Below, in pieces: positions 45,670-57,983 of a stretch of DNA of 64,000 bases. The notes beneath the pieces were generated by a model, which worked only from the letters and a program-made list of their open reading frames with translations, was not told the origin of the DNA and made no database searches. The position numbers and the translations under genes are program-made. The first letter of the stretch is position 1. Every line of letters starts with the position of its first letter. This DNA is from Chanos chanos (taxonomy: Eukaryota; Chordata; Actinopteri; Gonorynchiformes; Chanidae): NCBI RefSeq assembly GCF_902362185.1, contig NC_044509.1, positions 15,379,866 to 15,443,865 of the forward strand. Reading direction: 5' to 3'.

Positions 45670-46558
45670 AGTGTGTGACGGTAGTGGGACTATTTTAATT
45701 TTAACAGTTCGGGCGCCAGGTGAAATCCACCACCACTCAGACAGAGTGGTTAAAAATAAATATATTATAATAATAAAGGTTACTGATGCTGGCTAAAGCT
45801 ACAGTGAACCAAACACAACAGGCACAGTTATTCAATTATTTATTTATTTACTTGTCTAAAGAAAATTAGTCCTGAACCAATCTTCCAAGATGCGTTGTAT
45901 TTCGGCAGTCGGTGCGCAGTAACAAAAGTCTTTAGACGCAAAATTCCGACAATCCGACTTTTAAAATTTCTGTAACAGAATACCTTTAAACACAATTTCC
46001 ATCACATTAACAATAATAGGGCAACCCGGGCGCCATAGGAAAATAACAATAAAATAAAACAAAACTGAAATAAACGGAGAACAGAAGAGCTATCCCAAGG
46101 TTTAAAAAAACCCTTTCAGAAGAAAAAAAAAACCCAAGCCGTAGCCCAAGGTTACGGCTTCTAAAGAGCGGTCAGTATGGAACCGGACTTAAAAAAAAAG
46201 ATTTGCCTCACCGCTGCCGTGTCACCTGCTAAATACGATTAAAAAAAATCACAATAAAATCGTAAGCAGTAACTGACCACGGCTTACCGGTGGAACTTGT
46301 CGGGTTCAGAAGGCTCAGAATGGAGGAAAAAGAAAACCTCGCTCTCTCTACGATACTCAAAAAAAAAAACCAAGCGCGTCCGGACAGCGCAGCCACCTCA
46401 AGGTGTACTAAAAACGCACAAGTGCGACACACCAGACAGAGGAAGTGGGGGGAGAGAGCGCAATGTTACCTGGGCCAGGTATTTATAGACACGGATCATG
46501 ACCCGTATGCAGACGCCATGTTTCTTTTTTTAAAAAAATATTTTATTATAAGGGGACA
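45670..46558 (-). mobile_element. LTR retroelement remnant with tRNA-Lys-type primer site
   Basis: On the minus strand, an LTR-like stretch (about 46558 down to 45721) with a TATAAATA box near 46487 and an AATAAA-like signal ends in TTTCA. Two bases later comes TGGCGCCCGAAC, the primer site for tRNA-Lys. Only a few tens of bases of interior follow. It is a deleted fossil; the outer end is uncertain and the family is not assigned. Confidence 0.45.
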
Positions 46559-48180
46559 TGGCTCTTATTGCCACAAGTGTAGGTGTGAATGGTCTGTGTT
46601 CTTCAGATATCTGCTAATATTATTTATTCACAGTTTCAGCCAGACAAGTACTCTCACTGTGTGTTGTCATTCGTTAGTATGTTGTGAACGTTTGAGACAT
46701 TAAGACAGCCTCCTTGTTTTGATCCATGTTTTTGCCTTGTCTCTGTGCACAGAGACCATACAGTTTCCACAAAGTGTGCTGCATTTTCATTTATGGAAAA
46801 TTAAATGTAAGGTTAAATTGCCTTTCTTAATGAAGACTTAGTCAAGTCCTGAGCATGTAATAACATAGACTCAAGTGTTGTATAAGACTGCCAACATCAT
46901 TTAAGAACAACCAGTCACAAGGCTTGTTATGCAGTCTTCATACTTGCAAACTAAACCCATTAAATCACGAAAAAACACAGCTGACAGGTGCTATGTACCA
47001 CGGCTGACAGGTGCTATGTCAGATTTGGATTCACACTTGGATCCTAGTTCCAAATGCATGTTCCAACTTGACAATTTTTCACGCATACTTGGATTCAAAT
47101 GGGAAGTAAAAATTCTGCTTTTCCTTTGCCACTTCAAAATATTCAAAAATCAACGCATCCGAAAGATCTACAAATGCTAATTTGTTCTGTGTTACTAATT
47201 GTGCACTTTGCTGTGCACATTTATAAATGTCAATTGTGCAGTCAGCTTTGTATCAATGTGTGAAGGTGTGAGCATTCACAAACTCCTATATCTATTACCA
47301 GTTTGAGATATTTCAGTACGCATCTGTCAAACACAAACTGGGAAACTGGGGGAATCTTCGACACAATTTCAACTCCATATGTAAGCTTCAGCTGAGAGAT
47401 TGAAACCCATACTGTAATTTTATCTGGAAAAGTTTTGAGTCCTACCATTTCCCATTTCAGGATTATATCATTTCTTTAATTGCCCCTCTGATTATGTAAA
47501 CAAAAGACACTCATCAAGTGTGATTGATATTCACAGTATGGAGGACTATGTGCCCATCAGAGAATAACAAAGAAGCTGGACCCAGTCAACAAAACGACAT
47601 GACATCCACAGTTTGTTCTTTTTACTATTAACCAAATGGGGTAGGTGGGTAAGTGTTGTGGGTAAATCTTTTTCAAATGATTTTGTATGTTGTCACTCGC
47701 CAGTTTCACACTTGGGGTTACATACCCGCTTCATAACGATCGAGACCAAGTGAGGGTGCAGAGGGCGTAAAGAGGCATTCTGGTAAACAGTTATTGCTTT
47801 CTCTCGGACCGTCTCTGGGGGGCAGAGCCAGTTCTGCACTGGAAATGAGCCACTTGCCAACTGTATATATATTCAGAATCTGTGAATGCTGCACGTAGAT
47901 CGTCAGGTTGCTTCAGACACAAGAACAAAGATAACACAACTTAAATCTGTTTTTGATCAGTTCCTTTTTCTCCCGCGTTGTTGAACAGGTTGTACTCTTT
48001 ATTACTGATTCAATATTTGTTACTCATGAAGTGAACGTGAAGATAAAAGAGCAGCATTTCATCAATTTTACAAGTGGATATTGGTGATATTCTGAGAAAA
48101 GGTGGTATGGATTGCATTTGTATCTTTTTTCTTGAAAATTAATTTAACTTATATTAATTCACATGAACTGAATCTTTTCA
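46559..48180. other. Unique region upstream of OR U6
   Basis: No gene is recognised. It does not match the upstream region shared by U1, U2, U4 and U5. A leader exon and intron for U6 probably lie here: an acceptor ATCTTTTCAG ends at 48180. The donor is not certain. Confidence 0.4.
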
Positions 48181-48219
48181 GATTGCTCCCTGCACATGAA
48201 AAAAAGAAGACATTTCATG

Positions 48220-49212
48220 ATGCCCATACAGCCAGTCTCTGCGAACACAACATTTGTGCGTCCATCCACATTTTATATTAATGGATTTTCCAACGTCCCA
48301 CATGCAAAGTATTATTATATATTTCTCTGCCTTGTCTACACCACAACGGTCTTTGGGAACTCCTTTATAATGTGTACTATATGCCTGGCCCGTACTCTTC
48401 ACACAGCGAAGTACATTGCTGTGTTTAACTTGGCTGTGACTGATTTGGGCGGAAGTACTGCTCTGATTCCAAAGCTCATAGAAACATTTTTGTTTGAACA
48501 CCAGTACATATCTTATGAAGCTTGCTTGGCCAACATGTTTTTTGTTTTCTTTTTCATGACTCTGCAGTCTCTCACTCTGCTTCTTTTGGCTTATGACAGA
48601 GTGGTTGCAATTTGTTTTCCTCTCAGATACCATGCAACCGTCACTAAAACAGCAATGGCTTCAATCGTTGGATGTATGTGGGTGTTTTCAACAGCTCTAG
48701 TTGCTTCCACTGTAGCACTGATTACCAGACTCTCTTTTTGTCGATCTACTGTGATCAATGGCTACTTCTGTGACCATGGCCCAATTTATAAACTGGCCTG
48801 TAATGACTATTCTCTGAATGACATCATGGGCTTTGTCTGCACTGCCAGCATCCTTTGCATTCCGTTTATATTAATAACTATTTCATATGCTTGCATAGCT
48901 GTTGCACTGCTGAGAATCGCTCAGGGCACGGCACGGATCAAAGCCATGAAAACATGTACATCCCATCTCATTTTAGTTGCTGTTTTCTATCTGCCAATCT
49001 TTAGCATATATGCAGCAGCATGGGCAGGGGCTACTAATGCTAATGCCAGGATAATCAGTTACTCTCTTACGCAAACAATACCATCCATGCTAAACCCTTT
49101 CATTTACACGATTAATACAGAAGAGGTCAGGCAGTCTATGAGAGGGCTCTACAAACGAGCCATGGTAAATAACACAACAGAGAAAAACACAATGAGAACA
49201 GAGGCAAGATAG
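48220..49212 (+). CDS. Odorant receptor, copy U6
   Basis: This is a 330-residue odorant receptor of the same subfamily, lying 23 kb from the main cluster. Motifs are N9 sequon, GN in TM1, AYDRVVAICFPLRY, KAMKTCTSHL and LNPFIY. The frame is open from 48196; ATG 48220 matches the sister starts. Residues 1 to about 175 are almost the same as the cluster copies. From loop 2 onward it is much more different: IYKLACNDYSLND, and in TM6 to loop 3 SIYAAAWAGATNANARIIS. This uneven pattern suggests gene conversion of the 5' half. An AATAAA lies about 220 bases past the stop. Confidence 0.95.
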   Translation: MPIQPVSANTTFVRPSTFYINGFSNVPHAKYYYIFLCLVYTTTVFGNSFIMCTICLARTLHTAKYIAVFNLAVTDLGGSTALIPKLIETFLFEHQYISYEACLANMFFVFFFMTLQSLTLLLLAYDRVVAICFPLRYHATVTKTAMASIVGCMWVFSTALVASTVALITRLSFCRSTVINGYFCDHGPIYKLACNDYSLNDIMGFVCTASILCIPFILITISYACIAVALLRIAQGTARIKAMKTCTSHLILVAVFYLPIFSIYAAAWAGATNANARIISYSLTQTIPSMLNPFIYTINTEEVRQSMRGLYKRAMVNNTTEKNTMRTEAR

Positions 49213-49889
49213 AACCCTAAACATGCAATGTGATTACAAACATGCAAATAGGTAGTGGCTTTGTTAACCAATAGAAACAGAGTTTATGTGGAAGCCATGT
49301 CCCTTCAGGGTTTGTTGTTTTTAAGTCCTAGAGTAAAACATTGTCGTATATCATTTATTTAATGGAAAAAGAAGCCAAATGAAAGGCATGATATCTTTTC
49401 TTTTACACATGTGCCTGCACATTGTGGTAATGACAATAAAACTGAATTGAATTGAATTATGCTTAAACTGGAACTGCATGACTTTTTCTTTTTTCAAACT
49501 CTTCCCTACGCTGAATAAAGATTTATTAAAGATGAAAGACTAGAGTTAAAGGAGAAGAATGATTTAAGCTTTTTTTTCTTGCATATGTAATAAATAAATC
49601 ATCCATGTGTTAATGTCTGATCCATGTGTGTAGGCCTATTAATAATCCATCAATTATCCTGAATTTTCTTTTAACTGAAAACTGGAAAACAAACAAGAGC
49701 GTCGTACTAAAAGGTGTTTATAAAACAGAATAATTAATCAAACAGTCTGGAGTTAAGACTGTGACACTACTGAGAATGTATTTATAACAATTTTCAATGT
49801 GTGTTTTAAACCTAGACGTCAACCACGGTGGCACAGAGACAGAAATAAGTCATTCAGAAGCAGTGTGCAATTTCCACTCATTCTGTAAC
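49213..49889. other. Intergenic between U6 and coa4
   Basis: The two genes converge here. A short retroposon-like tail (GACAATAAAACTGAATTG, with GAATT repeats) lies at about 49428-49460. Otherwise it is AT-rich and gene-free. Confidence 0.45.
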
Positions 49890-49895
49890 TTTATT
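49890..49895 (-). terminator. Poly(A) signal of coa4
   Basis: AATAAA on the minus strand lies about 240 bases past the coa4 stop and would give a short 3' UTR. Confidence 0.55.
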
Positions 49896-50137
49896 TTCAC
49901 CCTCAATCATCATGTTTTGTGCTGACATCAGATAAGAAGTCCTTTTAGCAAAACCACAGGAAATGAGAGAAATCTCTGAAAAATCTCTGTTTGTCAGTCA
50001 CTGTGTAGCACTCAGTTTCCATCTGACTGAAAGCCAACGTAAGCTTGTTGGCATTTCCTCATATTATTATTAAGAGACAGTCCAGTGTAAAAAAAAAAAA
50101 AAGAAGAGAAAAAAAACCCCCACTGAGGACAGTGTTT

Positions 50138-50386
50138 TTAGGTAGACTCTGTGACAGCTCCTTTCTGTTTCAGCAGCTGTTCCTTCCTTGCTTTCTGAAA
50201 TGACATCATGCAGTCTTTAAAGTTCTGCACTGGACTCTGGCACTTCCGCCAGTCCTGGTGTTCAGCCATACAGTCCTGAACGGCGTAGTGCAGCTCTGCA
50301 CAGCCTGTTTTAGAAATCATCTGATCCACAGGATCATCCTCTTCCTCACTCCTGCTGCGGTTGTGTGGTGATGGCCCAGATGTCAT
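50138..50386 (-). CDS. coa4: Cytochrome c oxidase assembly factor 4 (CHCHD8)
   Basis: This is an 82-residue twin-CX9C protein of the mitochondrial intermembrane space, needed for assembly of respiratory complex IV. Seen: the family core DPVDQMISKTGC, then C29-x9-C39 (in AELHYAVQDCMAEHQDW) and CQSPVQNFKDC, a second CX9C pair, and a Lys-rich tail. Length and order match vertebrate COA4. Import by disulfide relay (MIA40) is family knowledge. The whole coding region is in one exon, which starts at 50404 after the acceptor TTTAAATTTCACAG. A 5' non-coding exon lies upstream. Confidence 0.95.
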   Translation of the reverse strand: MTSGPSPHNRSRSEEEDDPVDQMISKTGCAELHYAVQDCMAEHQDWRKCQSPVQNFKDCMMSFQKARKEQLLKQKGAVTEST

Positions 50387-50862
50387 TTTGCCTCGAACCG
50401 GTTACTGTGAAATTTAAAAGATTGTTATAACGACGCACCCACAGATGACACATTTAAAACTTCCTTTTCTCATTCATCCGGATATTAGGTGTGCAACAGT
50501 TGTCTCGAAAACGATAGCGAAATCCTCGTAGACTGAATTACAGACCAGGAAAAGCACGAGAACGTTGGATTCAGTTCAAGAACACTTTAAATCATACTCA
50601 TTAAAGCTACAGTGAAAACGTATAAAATATGTAGTCGCAATGAGACTGCATGGACACTTTTTGAATCTGTAAAGACATCATCCACTGTACACTCAATGTG
50701 CTCTGAACAGTCTCTGAACAAGACTTCAGGCTTACAAAAGTGTGTCTGAATTTTGCATTAATGTAAACGCGAATGTGTACTGAGCTCAATCACTGCTCAA
50801 AGAGAATTAAATACATATTTCAACACATATTAATAGTACGACAAACTGTCTTTCAAAATTAC

Positions 50863-50960
50863 CTTTCACTCTCCGCTCTTCAGACGACCACCTTTCATAA
50901 CGCCTCCACTTAAGACACGGAAGAATTTAATGGGAGGACAGGAAAGGCGCAACATATAAA
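50863..50960 (-). other. coa4: coa4 first, non-coding exon and promoter area
   Basis: On the minus strand, GGAGAGTGAAAG is followed by GTAATT at 50862, a good donor that pairs with the acceptor at 50405. The intron would be 50405-50862. The transcription start is not seen; 50960 is an estimate. Confidence 0.5.
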
Positions 50961-52555
50961 CATGTCCGACTTCGCAACTACCTCTCACTTCGCTCTCAAA
51001 TGTAGTGCTGCCCTCTGCTGTGTTGATCCGCATTGTCGGGTATTTTATCCTTCCTTCCGCTAGAGGGAAGTATCGTACCATTTTAGAACCTCAGTGTATT
51101 TCCTAAATTAGATTATTTTTTGCTTGTTGTGAAAGCAGATAGCTGAATGGTACGGCTCGAGTAAAGCTTATTTGTGTTTACTGAGTGTAGAAATTAAACG
51201 AAACCATTAAATTATGGTTCTTTTTAGTCCCTCAGAATAAACCCTTTAATGATATGGAGTCAATCCTGAAGTCTATCCTTGCATTTAGCAGCACTGTAGA
51301 AGATAGAGCCTACAGTTTCTCTCGTAAATTAGCAGGTCTTGCCTTCAATAAGAAACCAAAGGGTCAGCAAATTGTCTATATGAGTGAAGCAGGGCAAAAT
51401 ATTGTACTGTACGATGGCTGTAATCACTGTCTCTATTCATCAAGACACGTAGGCTACACTTCAACCTGGCCACTTATGCGTAAAAAAGGCTTCTTGTTGA
51501 GATTGTGTAGCCTAAATATGTTTTTCTGATCCTTGAGTATCAACATGTTCACATTCATGTTCTCTCTCTGCCTGATCTCTATTGTAAGATATCTTATTGG
51601 ATAGTGTGAAGGTGTTAAACAAAGGGAGGAGGGCATATTCTGTTGGATGGCATATTCAAACGAATTGCTGGGTAGGCTATGTGACAGGTGGATATAAATT
51701 ACAGTTGGATGCTTAAAACTTACAGCATTTGTTTCTTTAATGTAAACTGAAGAAAGGGCGCGAAGAGCAGACGAGCAAACGCTAATAACACTAAACAACA
51801 CTGAAGTAAAAATAAATAAATAAATAAATCATTATTCGTTTGAAGCCCAGCAAACACGGTATAAACTTAAACCAGACAACAATAATAACAACAAGCCAGG
51901 CAGTATAGGCAGCATGATTACTAAATGACTAAAACACAGAATAAATAGAACACACAACTGTTTTACCATTTAGCATCTTAGATACTTCCACTGTAGCCTA
52001 CTACTTGTGCAATTTGTGAACTGCTAATCTGCATACACTAAACCAACAATTTAGCCTTTAACATTTATCAAATGTTATTTGATAAACGTTAAAGCCCCCA
52101 TCTTTACCTATCAAAACCGCAAAACCATGAGTTATAAAACAGTAAAAACAATAAGCTTTATGCTCTATAACCTTATGCCATACTACATTAGCCAGGATAG
52201 GTTTGTTTTCCATTGCAAATGTACAGTTTTAGAATTAAAACAGTCTGTGTGTATTTATGTAAAAAAGTAGGCAGCACGTTACATACAACACATGTTATGA
52301 CGAAGCAGTGTTTCCTACGTTGCAATTACACGAGAGCTATGTGAAGGAATGATTGACAAATTATTACGTTTATGCACAATGTAAGTACACAGCTGTGTAA
52401 TGGAATTCTTTGAATGGCTATTAGGTTTTCACCGCATTAGAGCTGCAACGTCCTGGAGAAACCAAAAAATAAATAAATAAATAAATTATTACTAATTTAA
52501 AAAACCCAGAAGTTTTATTTGACATATGTTTGACCTATGTTAACTTATATTTCTA
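50961..52555. other. Gene-free stretch
   Basis: There is no convincing gene. An open frame at 51254-51529 lacks any recognisable domain. The sequence is AT-rich with short A-rich tracts (AAATAAATAAAT near 51815 and 52470). Confidence 0.4.
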
Positions 52556-53548
52556 TCAAAAAGGATGAACAGTTTTCCACAGAGTACCAAATATACTTTT
52601 TCGTAAGAGAAAAGACGCCTGTCTCCTTATCTCACTCGTTTTGAGAGAATAGATGATTGGGTTCAGACAGGGAGGAATGCAAGAGGATAATGACAAACTC
52701 AACACCCTGAGGTCTGAGTTGACACCATGCCAGAAAAATCCAATGATAAAAATGGTCAGAATCGGTATGTAAAAAACAGCAACGAGGATGAGGTGTTCCG
52801 TACAAGTGGCCAACGCTTTGAATCTGCTCTCAACGCTTTTCATCTTGAACACAGCGATCAAAATGCTGACGTATGAGATAATTATTAAAGACAGCGGCCC
52901 AAACAAGATTATTAAACTCAAAGACGTCGCTGTGGCCCACTGCATAGAGTTATCATTGCAAGCTAACCTGAAAACTGGAGCATAGTCACAGAAGTAGCTA
53001 TTTACCAGGACAGAGCCACAGAAAGATAAATATTTCATTATGTAGACGGAATACATTACCATGCCTATGCAAAACGACCAACACACTGTCAGTATGGATA
53101 CCATGGTGATATTCGTGTTAATGGAGTTTTGTCGCAAAGGGAAACATATAGCAATAAATCTATCAAAAGCCAACACCGCGAGGGAAAATGATTCAAGACA
53201 CAAAGGGGTGTAATAAAAATACATTTGCACCAGGCATAATTTAAAAGGCACAAAATTGTCTTTGAAAAGGTAAGTCTTTATCATTCCAGGAATAAGAGAG
53301 GTACTGAGGATCAGATCGACGACCGCAAGGTTCCCGACAGCCAGGAATTTTGGACGATGTAAACGCTCGTCAAACGAGATTATACTAATGACAAAAGAAT
53401 TTGATAGTACTGTTATGACGTAAACCACGGCTAAGAAAATTACGTAGAGACTTGAATATGGCAAAGATGTGAAGCCAATGATGTAAAACCCGGATGGATG
53501 AATGATGGAGTTGTTATGCGCTGAGCTCCTGAGATGCAGCATAGCCAC
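52556..53548 (-). CDS. Odorant receptor, divergent subfamily
   Basis: This 330-residue seven-transmembrane odorant receptor is on the opposite strand to the cluster. Motifs are N12-N-S sequon, TM1 LSNSF (Ser in place of the usual Gly before Asn50), Cys105 in loop 1, AFDRFIAICFPLR at the end of TM3, VNSYFCDYAPVFRLACND in loop 2, FKALATCTEHL before TM6, and LNPIIYSLKTSEIR. It shares the loop 2 pattern and length with U1-U6 but is clearly more distant throughout, so it is a separate subfamily. The frame is whole. No leader exon was identified. Confidence 0.93.
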   Translation of the reverse strand: MAMLHLRSSAHNNSIIHPSGFYIIGFTSLPYSSLYVIFLAVVYVITVLSNSFVISIISFDERLHRPKFLAVGNLAVVDLILSTSLIPGMIKTYLFKDNFVPFKLCLVQMYFYYTPLCLESFSLAVLAFDRFIAICFPLRQNSINTNITMVSILTVCWSFCIGMVMYSVYIMKYLSFCGSVLVNSYFCDYAPVFRLACNDNSMQWATATSLSLIILFGPLSLIIISYVSILIAVFKMKSVESRFKALATCTEHLILVAVFYIPILTIFIIGFFWHGVNSDLRVLSLSLSSCIPPCLNPIIYSLKTSEIRRQASFLLRKSIFGTLWKTVHPF

Positions 53549-53908
53549 TGTCCGTATGCTGCTCCAGTTTGCCCGTGTTTCCGTGCTACCTGTATATAAA
53601 ACAATTAGGCGACTTAAATTCTGGCCTACCCATCACAAGACATTGTCATGCCGCTCTTACCTAACTCCTGTATCTGTTACTTTTATCTTGGATTGAATAA
53701 ATAACAATTTAAATGTGTAGAACGATTTGGTTATCTCTCTCCCCTACCTGCACATACAAACATCTATCGGAGGACACAGAACTGTGATGCAAGACTATCG
53801 TCTTTATATTTGTCCTGTTTTATTATACTTAAATTTATTCTTAAAAATCGTTAATGAATCACCTGCAAGACATTAATGTAAGCATTTATAAATACTCACG
53901 AAGTGTGT

Positions 53909-53911
53909 AAA

Positions 53912-53944
<33 letters not shown>

Positions 53945-53948
53945 ACAA
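53909..53948. repeat. (CA)n microsatellite
   Basis: An ACACAC run is broken once by a TC. Confidence 0.95.
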
Positions 53949-56540
53949 AACTAAAACAGTCATCCAACAAATGTTTCTCTCTGCGAGAAATGTCTCACCA
54001 GGATGTTGTGGATCCCCAAATCCACTTCATCATTCTCCTCTACAGATTTATAAACCACTTTGTTCTCCAGAGGTGTCATTACTCTGAAAAAAAAAAAAAA
54101 ACTCATTCTCTAATATGTACATTCTCCTGAAGGGATAAACATTGATGAATCCTGTTCAGCGAAAAGTATCCCCCATGTTATTTTATGCATGTGTGTATGT
54201 ATATATGGATTTTTTGTATTGGTTGGTATGTGTTTTGATGTATCTCTGCCTATATACTTTTATTCTGTAAATTCCCAGGGGATGGGTTTTATCTATGTAT
54301 ATATGAAGAAAAGATTCAGTTTCAGTTTCTTCCATCTATTGTTGCTCATTTATAATAATGAAACTTCCAGAACAGACGCAGTAAAAGACCACGTGAAGGA
54401 TAGCTGTGCATGGGAGGGAGATTAAACAGCAAAAAAAAATCTGTACAAATTCTCCAGATGTTTTCAGTGTCGAATAACTGTGACAAAGTTAAACTGTTGA
54501 GAAACATCTACTTTTCCTTCACAAATCATTCTGAGAAAACAACTCATAGTTATTGATCTTAATCTCTTTTCTAACTCTGACAGAACATTTGTCATATTTC
54601 TGTACAGAGTTTGATGGATTCTTGCTCTCATGTGAGGAATAAAAAGTACGGAGAAGAAGAACTCTTGGCATGAGCGATGGAGAGAGATGGATGGTGAGAG
54701 CACCCCCCTTCCCCCCCTACCCCCGAATTATATCTGGCAGGATAGATGTGTTACAGTAAATGCATTTGCAGAGTTTATTTAAATAAAAGTTCCATGTTGC
54801 TCAGAAAGTAATCATGAAAAACACTGAATTGAAATATAAAAGTAGTATCACTAGCGGGGTTTCAGTAGCTGTTTACTGATCAGGATTGGATGTACTGTAT
54901 ATTTAAGGCAATCAAGTCCTTGAGCCTGTTCTAGTACTCCTTAAACACTCTCCTTCCTTATGCCCTCATGACCACTTGACCAGAGAGCTGTATAGATATA
55001 GACATTATGATAAAAGTCTTTGGTCTATCACACTAATTCATGTTGACTAATTCAGTTGACTCCAGTTCCCAGTTAACCAGACAAGGCGTGCAGGAGCCTG
55101 GAGCATCTGAAAGGGCTCGGGACTTGTAATCTGTTTCTCCTTCTTGCAAGCATATTGGTGGATAAAATTGGAACTATATTGATAGGATTACACTTAACCA
55201 TTATCAACAGTTACATCACACAGACATTACAAATAGGATGATAGTGACACCTTAAGTATTTTGTTTTGTTTGAGATTTGATCGTCTATCCTATGCATCTT
55301 GTGTGTGTTTCTTTTTTTCCTTATTGTGGTTGCACAGTTAGCTCTTGCTGTTGCTCTTCTTTGGTCAGACAAACATCCCACTGATTTTTTGCTGAGTGAA
55401 CCGAACCAAGTACACCGAGCAGTTATTTATTAAAGTTAACTTTTACTTTCTTTCTGAGTGAAATTCAATTTTCCAGACCTTTAAGCACCTATATGCCGAG
55501 TAGTTTTTGGAGTTCCCTCCTAAAAGCTGAAAAGTAAGAACTAAGTCGCCTTGCGTTTTTTAATAAACCAAACTTTGGGTTTTTTTTTGTCTGTTTTTAC
55601 AGTGATATTGTGTATTTGAATTGTATTCAATTGCTATTGTTATTACTAAATATCTTTGGTTGTAACTCACCTTGTTTGGCTTCCTGTGTTATTTGACTTT
55701 GCACTCAGTGATGCATGTGGTCAGATCTCCATGTAAGCTGCCACCTTCTAGAAAGAAGGACTCTCTGAATTCCCAATATAGACACTTAGACATCTGTTCT
55801 CCCTGTTGCCAAGCTGTGAAGTTACAGTAATTGAAACAAATGGTGGACAGGAAGACAGACTGATGACTTGCCACAAGAGACATGGATGCTTCGAGGCGTT
55901 TAAATTATTGTGGAGAGACACAAACACCTACAAAAATGCCCTGAAAGAGAAACAGTCCATCAGCACTGACACTAATATGTCAGAATGCCAACCTGTCAGT
56001 GCCCACTTCAGCCAAATTGTGCTGAGTGGTTTTGAATAGCTTTATAATACTTTATAAATTATTTTCTTCAAACATGGTTTAGTGGAATAAGTTTCTGCTT
56101 AAATTGGAAGTGACAAATAATGAGCATGAAATCCCAAGGAAATATTAATTAGCTTAGATGTCGACCTCCAAGAGCTTGTTAACACAGAGAACACCAGGGG
56201 GTCAGAGGGCATTCGATCGACAGGGTCTTCTCATCCACAGTATGCTGGAAGTGATCCAACCCCAGGATCTAATCGGAGGTTTAAATTAGCCACAAGATAA
56301 TTCCCAGGGGTTTTTTTTTTCCAGCTTTTTCAGTCATCAAACAGCATGCTGGACTACATTTACTGTGTATAACAAACCTCAATCAAGCATGTTCATTAAG
56401 TCCAAAGCATGTTGATACCTTATATGTATATATAATGCCATTTGACTGCGTATGGCATTGTTATTGCTTTGATTGAATTGTAATGTATTTTATTGTACTG
56501 AAATGAAATATATTCTTTTTTGACTGTTAAGATGATGGTG

Positions 56541-56571
56541 ATTTCTTTCTTTCTTTCTTTCTTTCTTTCTT
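56541..56571. repeat. (TTTC)n microsatellite
   Basis: Seven to eight TTTC units followed by a T run. Confidence 0.9.
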
Positions 56572-57055
56572 TTTTTGCAGGTTTAGAAAGAGGGATCCAA
56601 ATGATACTTCATTAAAGACATGCAAATATGAGTACTGTATAGTCTCCATTTTGGATTTAAATAATGAAGAAATTAATTTTAGTCTTGATGGGAAAAAAAA
56701 GCAAATGGAAACGGAAAAACAGGAAATGCATGCTATCAGCTCATTTTTCTTCCATGCTGCAGATGTTATCACAAAAATTCTCAGTGAGCATCTTCATCAT
56801 CTTAGGCCCCTTTGAGAGCGACTCAGTATCACTCAGTTCAATAACTGTAAAGACTAGAGTCTCAGAGACTGAATTTGATTAATTTTGTCATAATCGCAGA
56901 AGCTATTATGGATTCAGATTATTTTTGTTTATAAATTAACATAATTTTGCAGTTCTGTGTATACATTTGTAAATTGGAACTGGGTAATCCGACAAAAAGG
57001 CAGATTACTCTTTTGTATGGAAAAATCTGTGAACGCACCTTAAGACATTTCAAAT

Positions 57056-57086
<31 letters not shown>

Positions 57087-57823
57087 AAAGTAGCATGAAT
57101 CCATGATCTTCCAACAGATGTTACAGAGAAAGAGTGGAGTGCTCTCCTGCACAAACTTTGTCAGTTAATAGTGAATTTAGAATGATCCAATATAACTGCT
57201 TGATGAGAACTTACAAAACACCAGAAAAATGCAATAAATCCCCGAACATTCAGGATAAAGCTGTTTAAAATGTGAACACATAAAGGGACTTAATTCCACT
57301 GTATCTGGCTATGTGAGTCCTAGTGAAGCTTTTGGAAGACAACAATTAGAATCATTCCCCAAATTATTTGCCAGGAAATTCCTGTATGTCCTAAGCTCTG
57401 TATTTTTCATCTTGTCCCAGAGACATTGTCATTAATATATCATGAATCCAAATGAGTAAACATCTGTTTACCACAGTAAACCTCAGTTTACTACAGGCAA
57501 AGAGTTTGATTGCATTGTAACTTGCCCCTTTTTGACCCTTTGATTAAGAGCAATGTCTTCATGTTAGGCATGTTTAGCATATTTTTCAGAACATTTGGAC
57601 ATTGTTTCTAAGTTTCGTTGAAGAACGAGGTTTGTCAACCTGACCTTGGAATGCTGCCTTGTCTGTGTGTAAGAGCAAGAATTGGACCACCCTCCTTTTT
57701 TGAATCATCGCCTTATTCCATACAACCTCACTCTTCTTAATTGTTTTTATATTTAAAGCACCCTTCTTTCATGCTCAGGTAAAAGGTACGCTGAAACTGT
57801 GAGATGGCTAAATGGTCAGTAAA

Positions 57824-57843
57824 GGGGGGGGGGGGGGGGGGGG
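57824..57843. repeat. Run of 20 G
   Basis: An uninterrupted G homopolymer; its length is prone to assembly error. Confidence 0.9.
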
Positions 57844-57879
57844 TGTCCGATTTTTGAACTGTTTCAACATGTATATTGG

Positions 57880-57955
57880 ACAGATTCAACTTTACTGTCA
57901 ACTTTATTGTCATTGTGCAGAGTACAGGTACAAAGCCAACAAAATGCAGTTAAAC
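57880..57955. repeat. Retroposon tail-like fragment
   Basis: On the minus strand this reads GTACTCTGCACAATGACAAT then AAAGTTG, a wording common at 3' ends of fish retroposons. The family is not assigned. It lies just before the tRNA gene. Confidence 0.4.
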
Positions 57956-57983
57956 CCAAGCTGGCCAGCCCAGCCCAGCCAAG

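Larger units (their letters stand above)
53549..57823. other. Gene-free stretch with microsatellites
   Basis: No gene is recognised over about 4.3 kb. It includes a CA repeat at 53909-53948, a TTTC repeat at 56541-56571 and a CAA repeat near 57060-57088. Short open frames are scattered and without domains. Confidence 0.45.

Noticed and set aside
51254-51529. 91-codon plus-strand frame
   Set aside because: No domain, no splice or start support, low-complexity surroundings.
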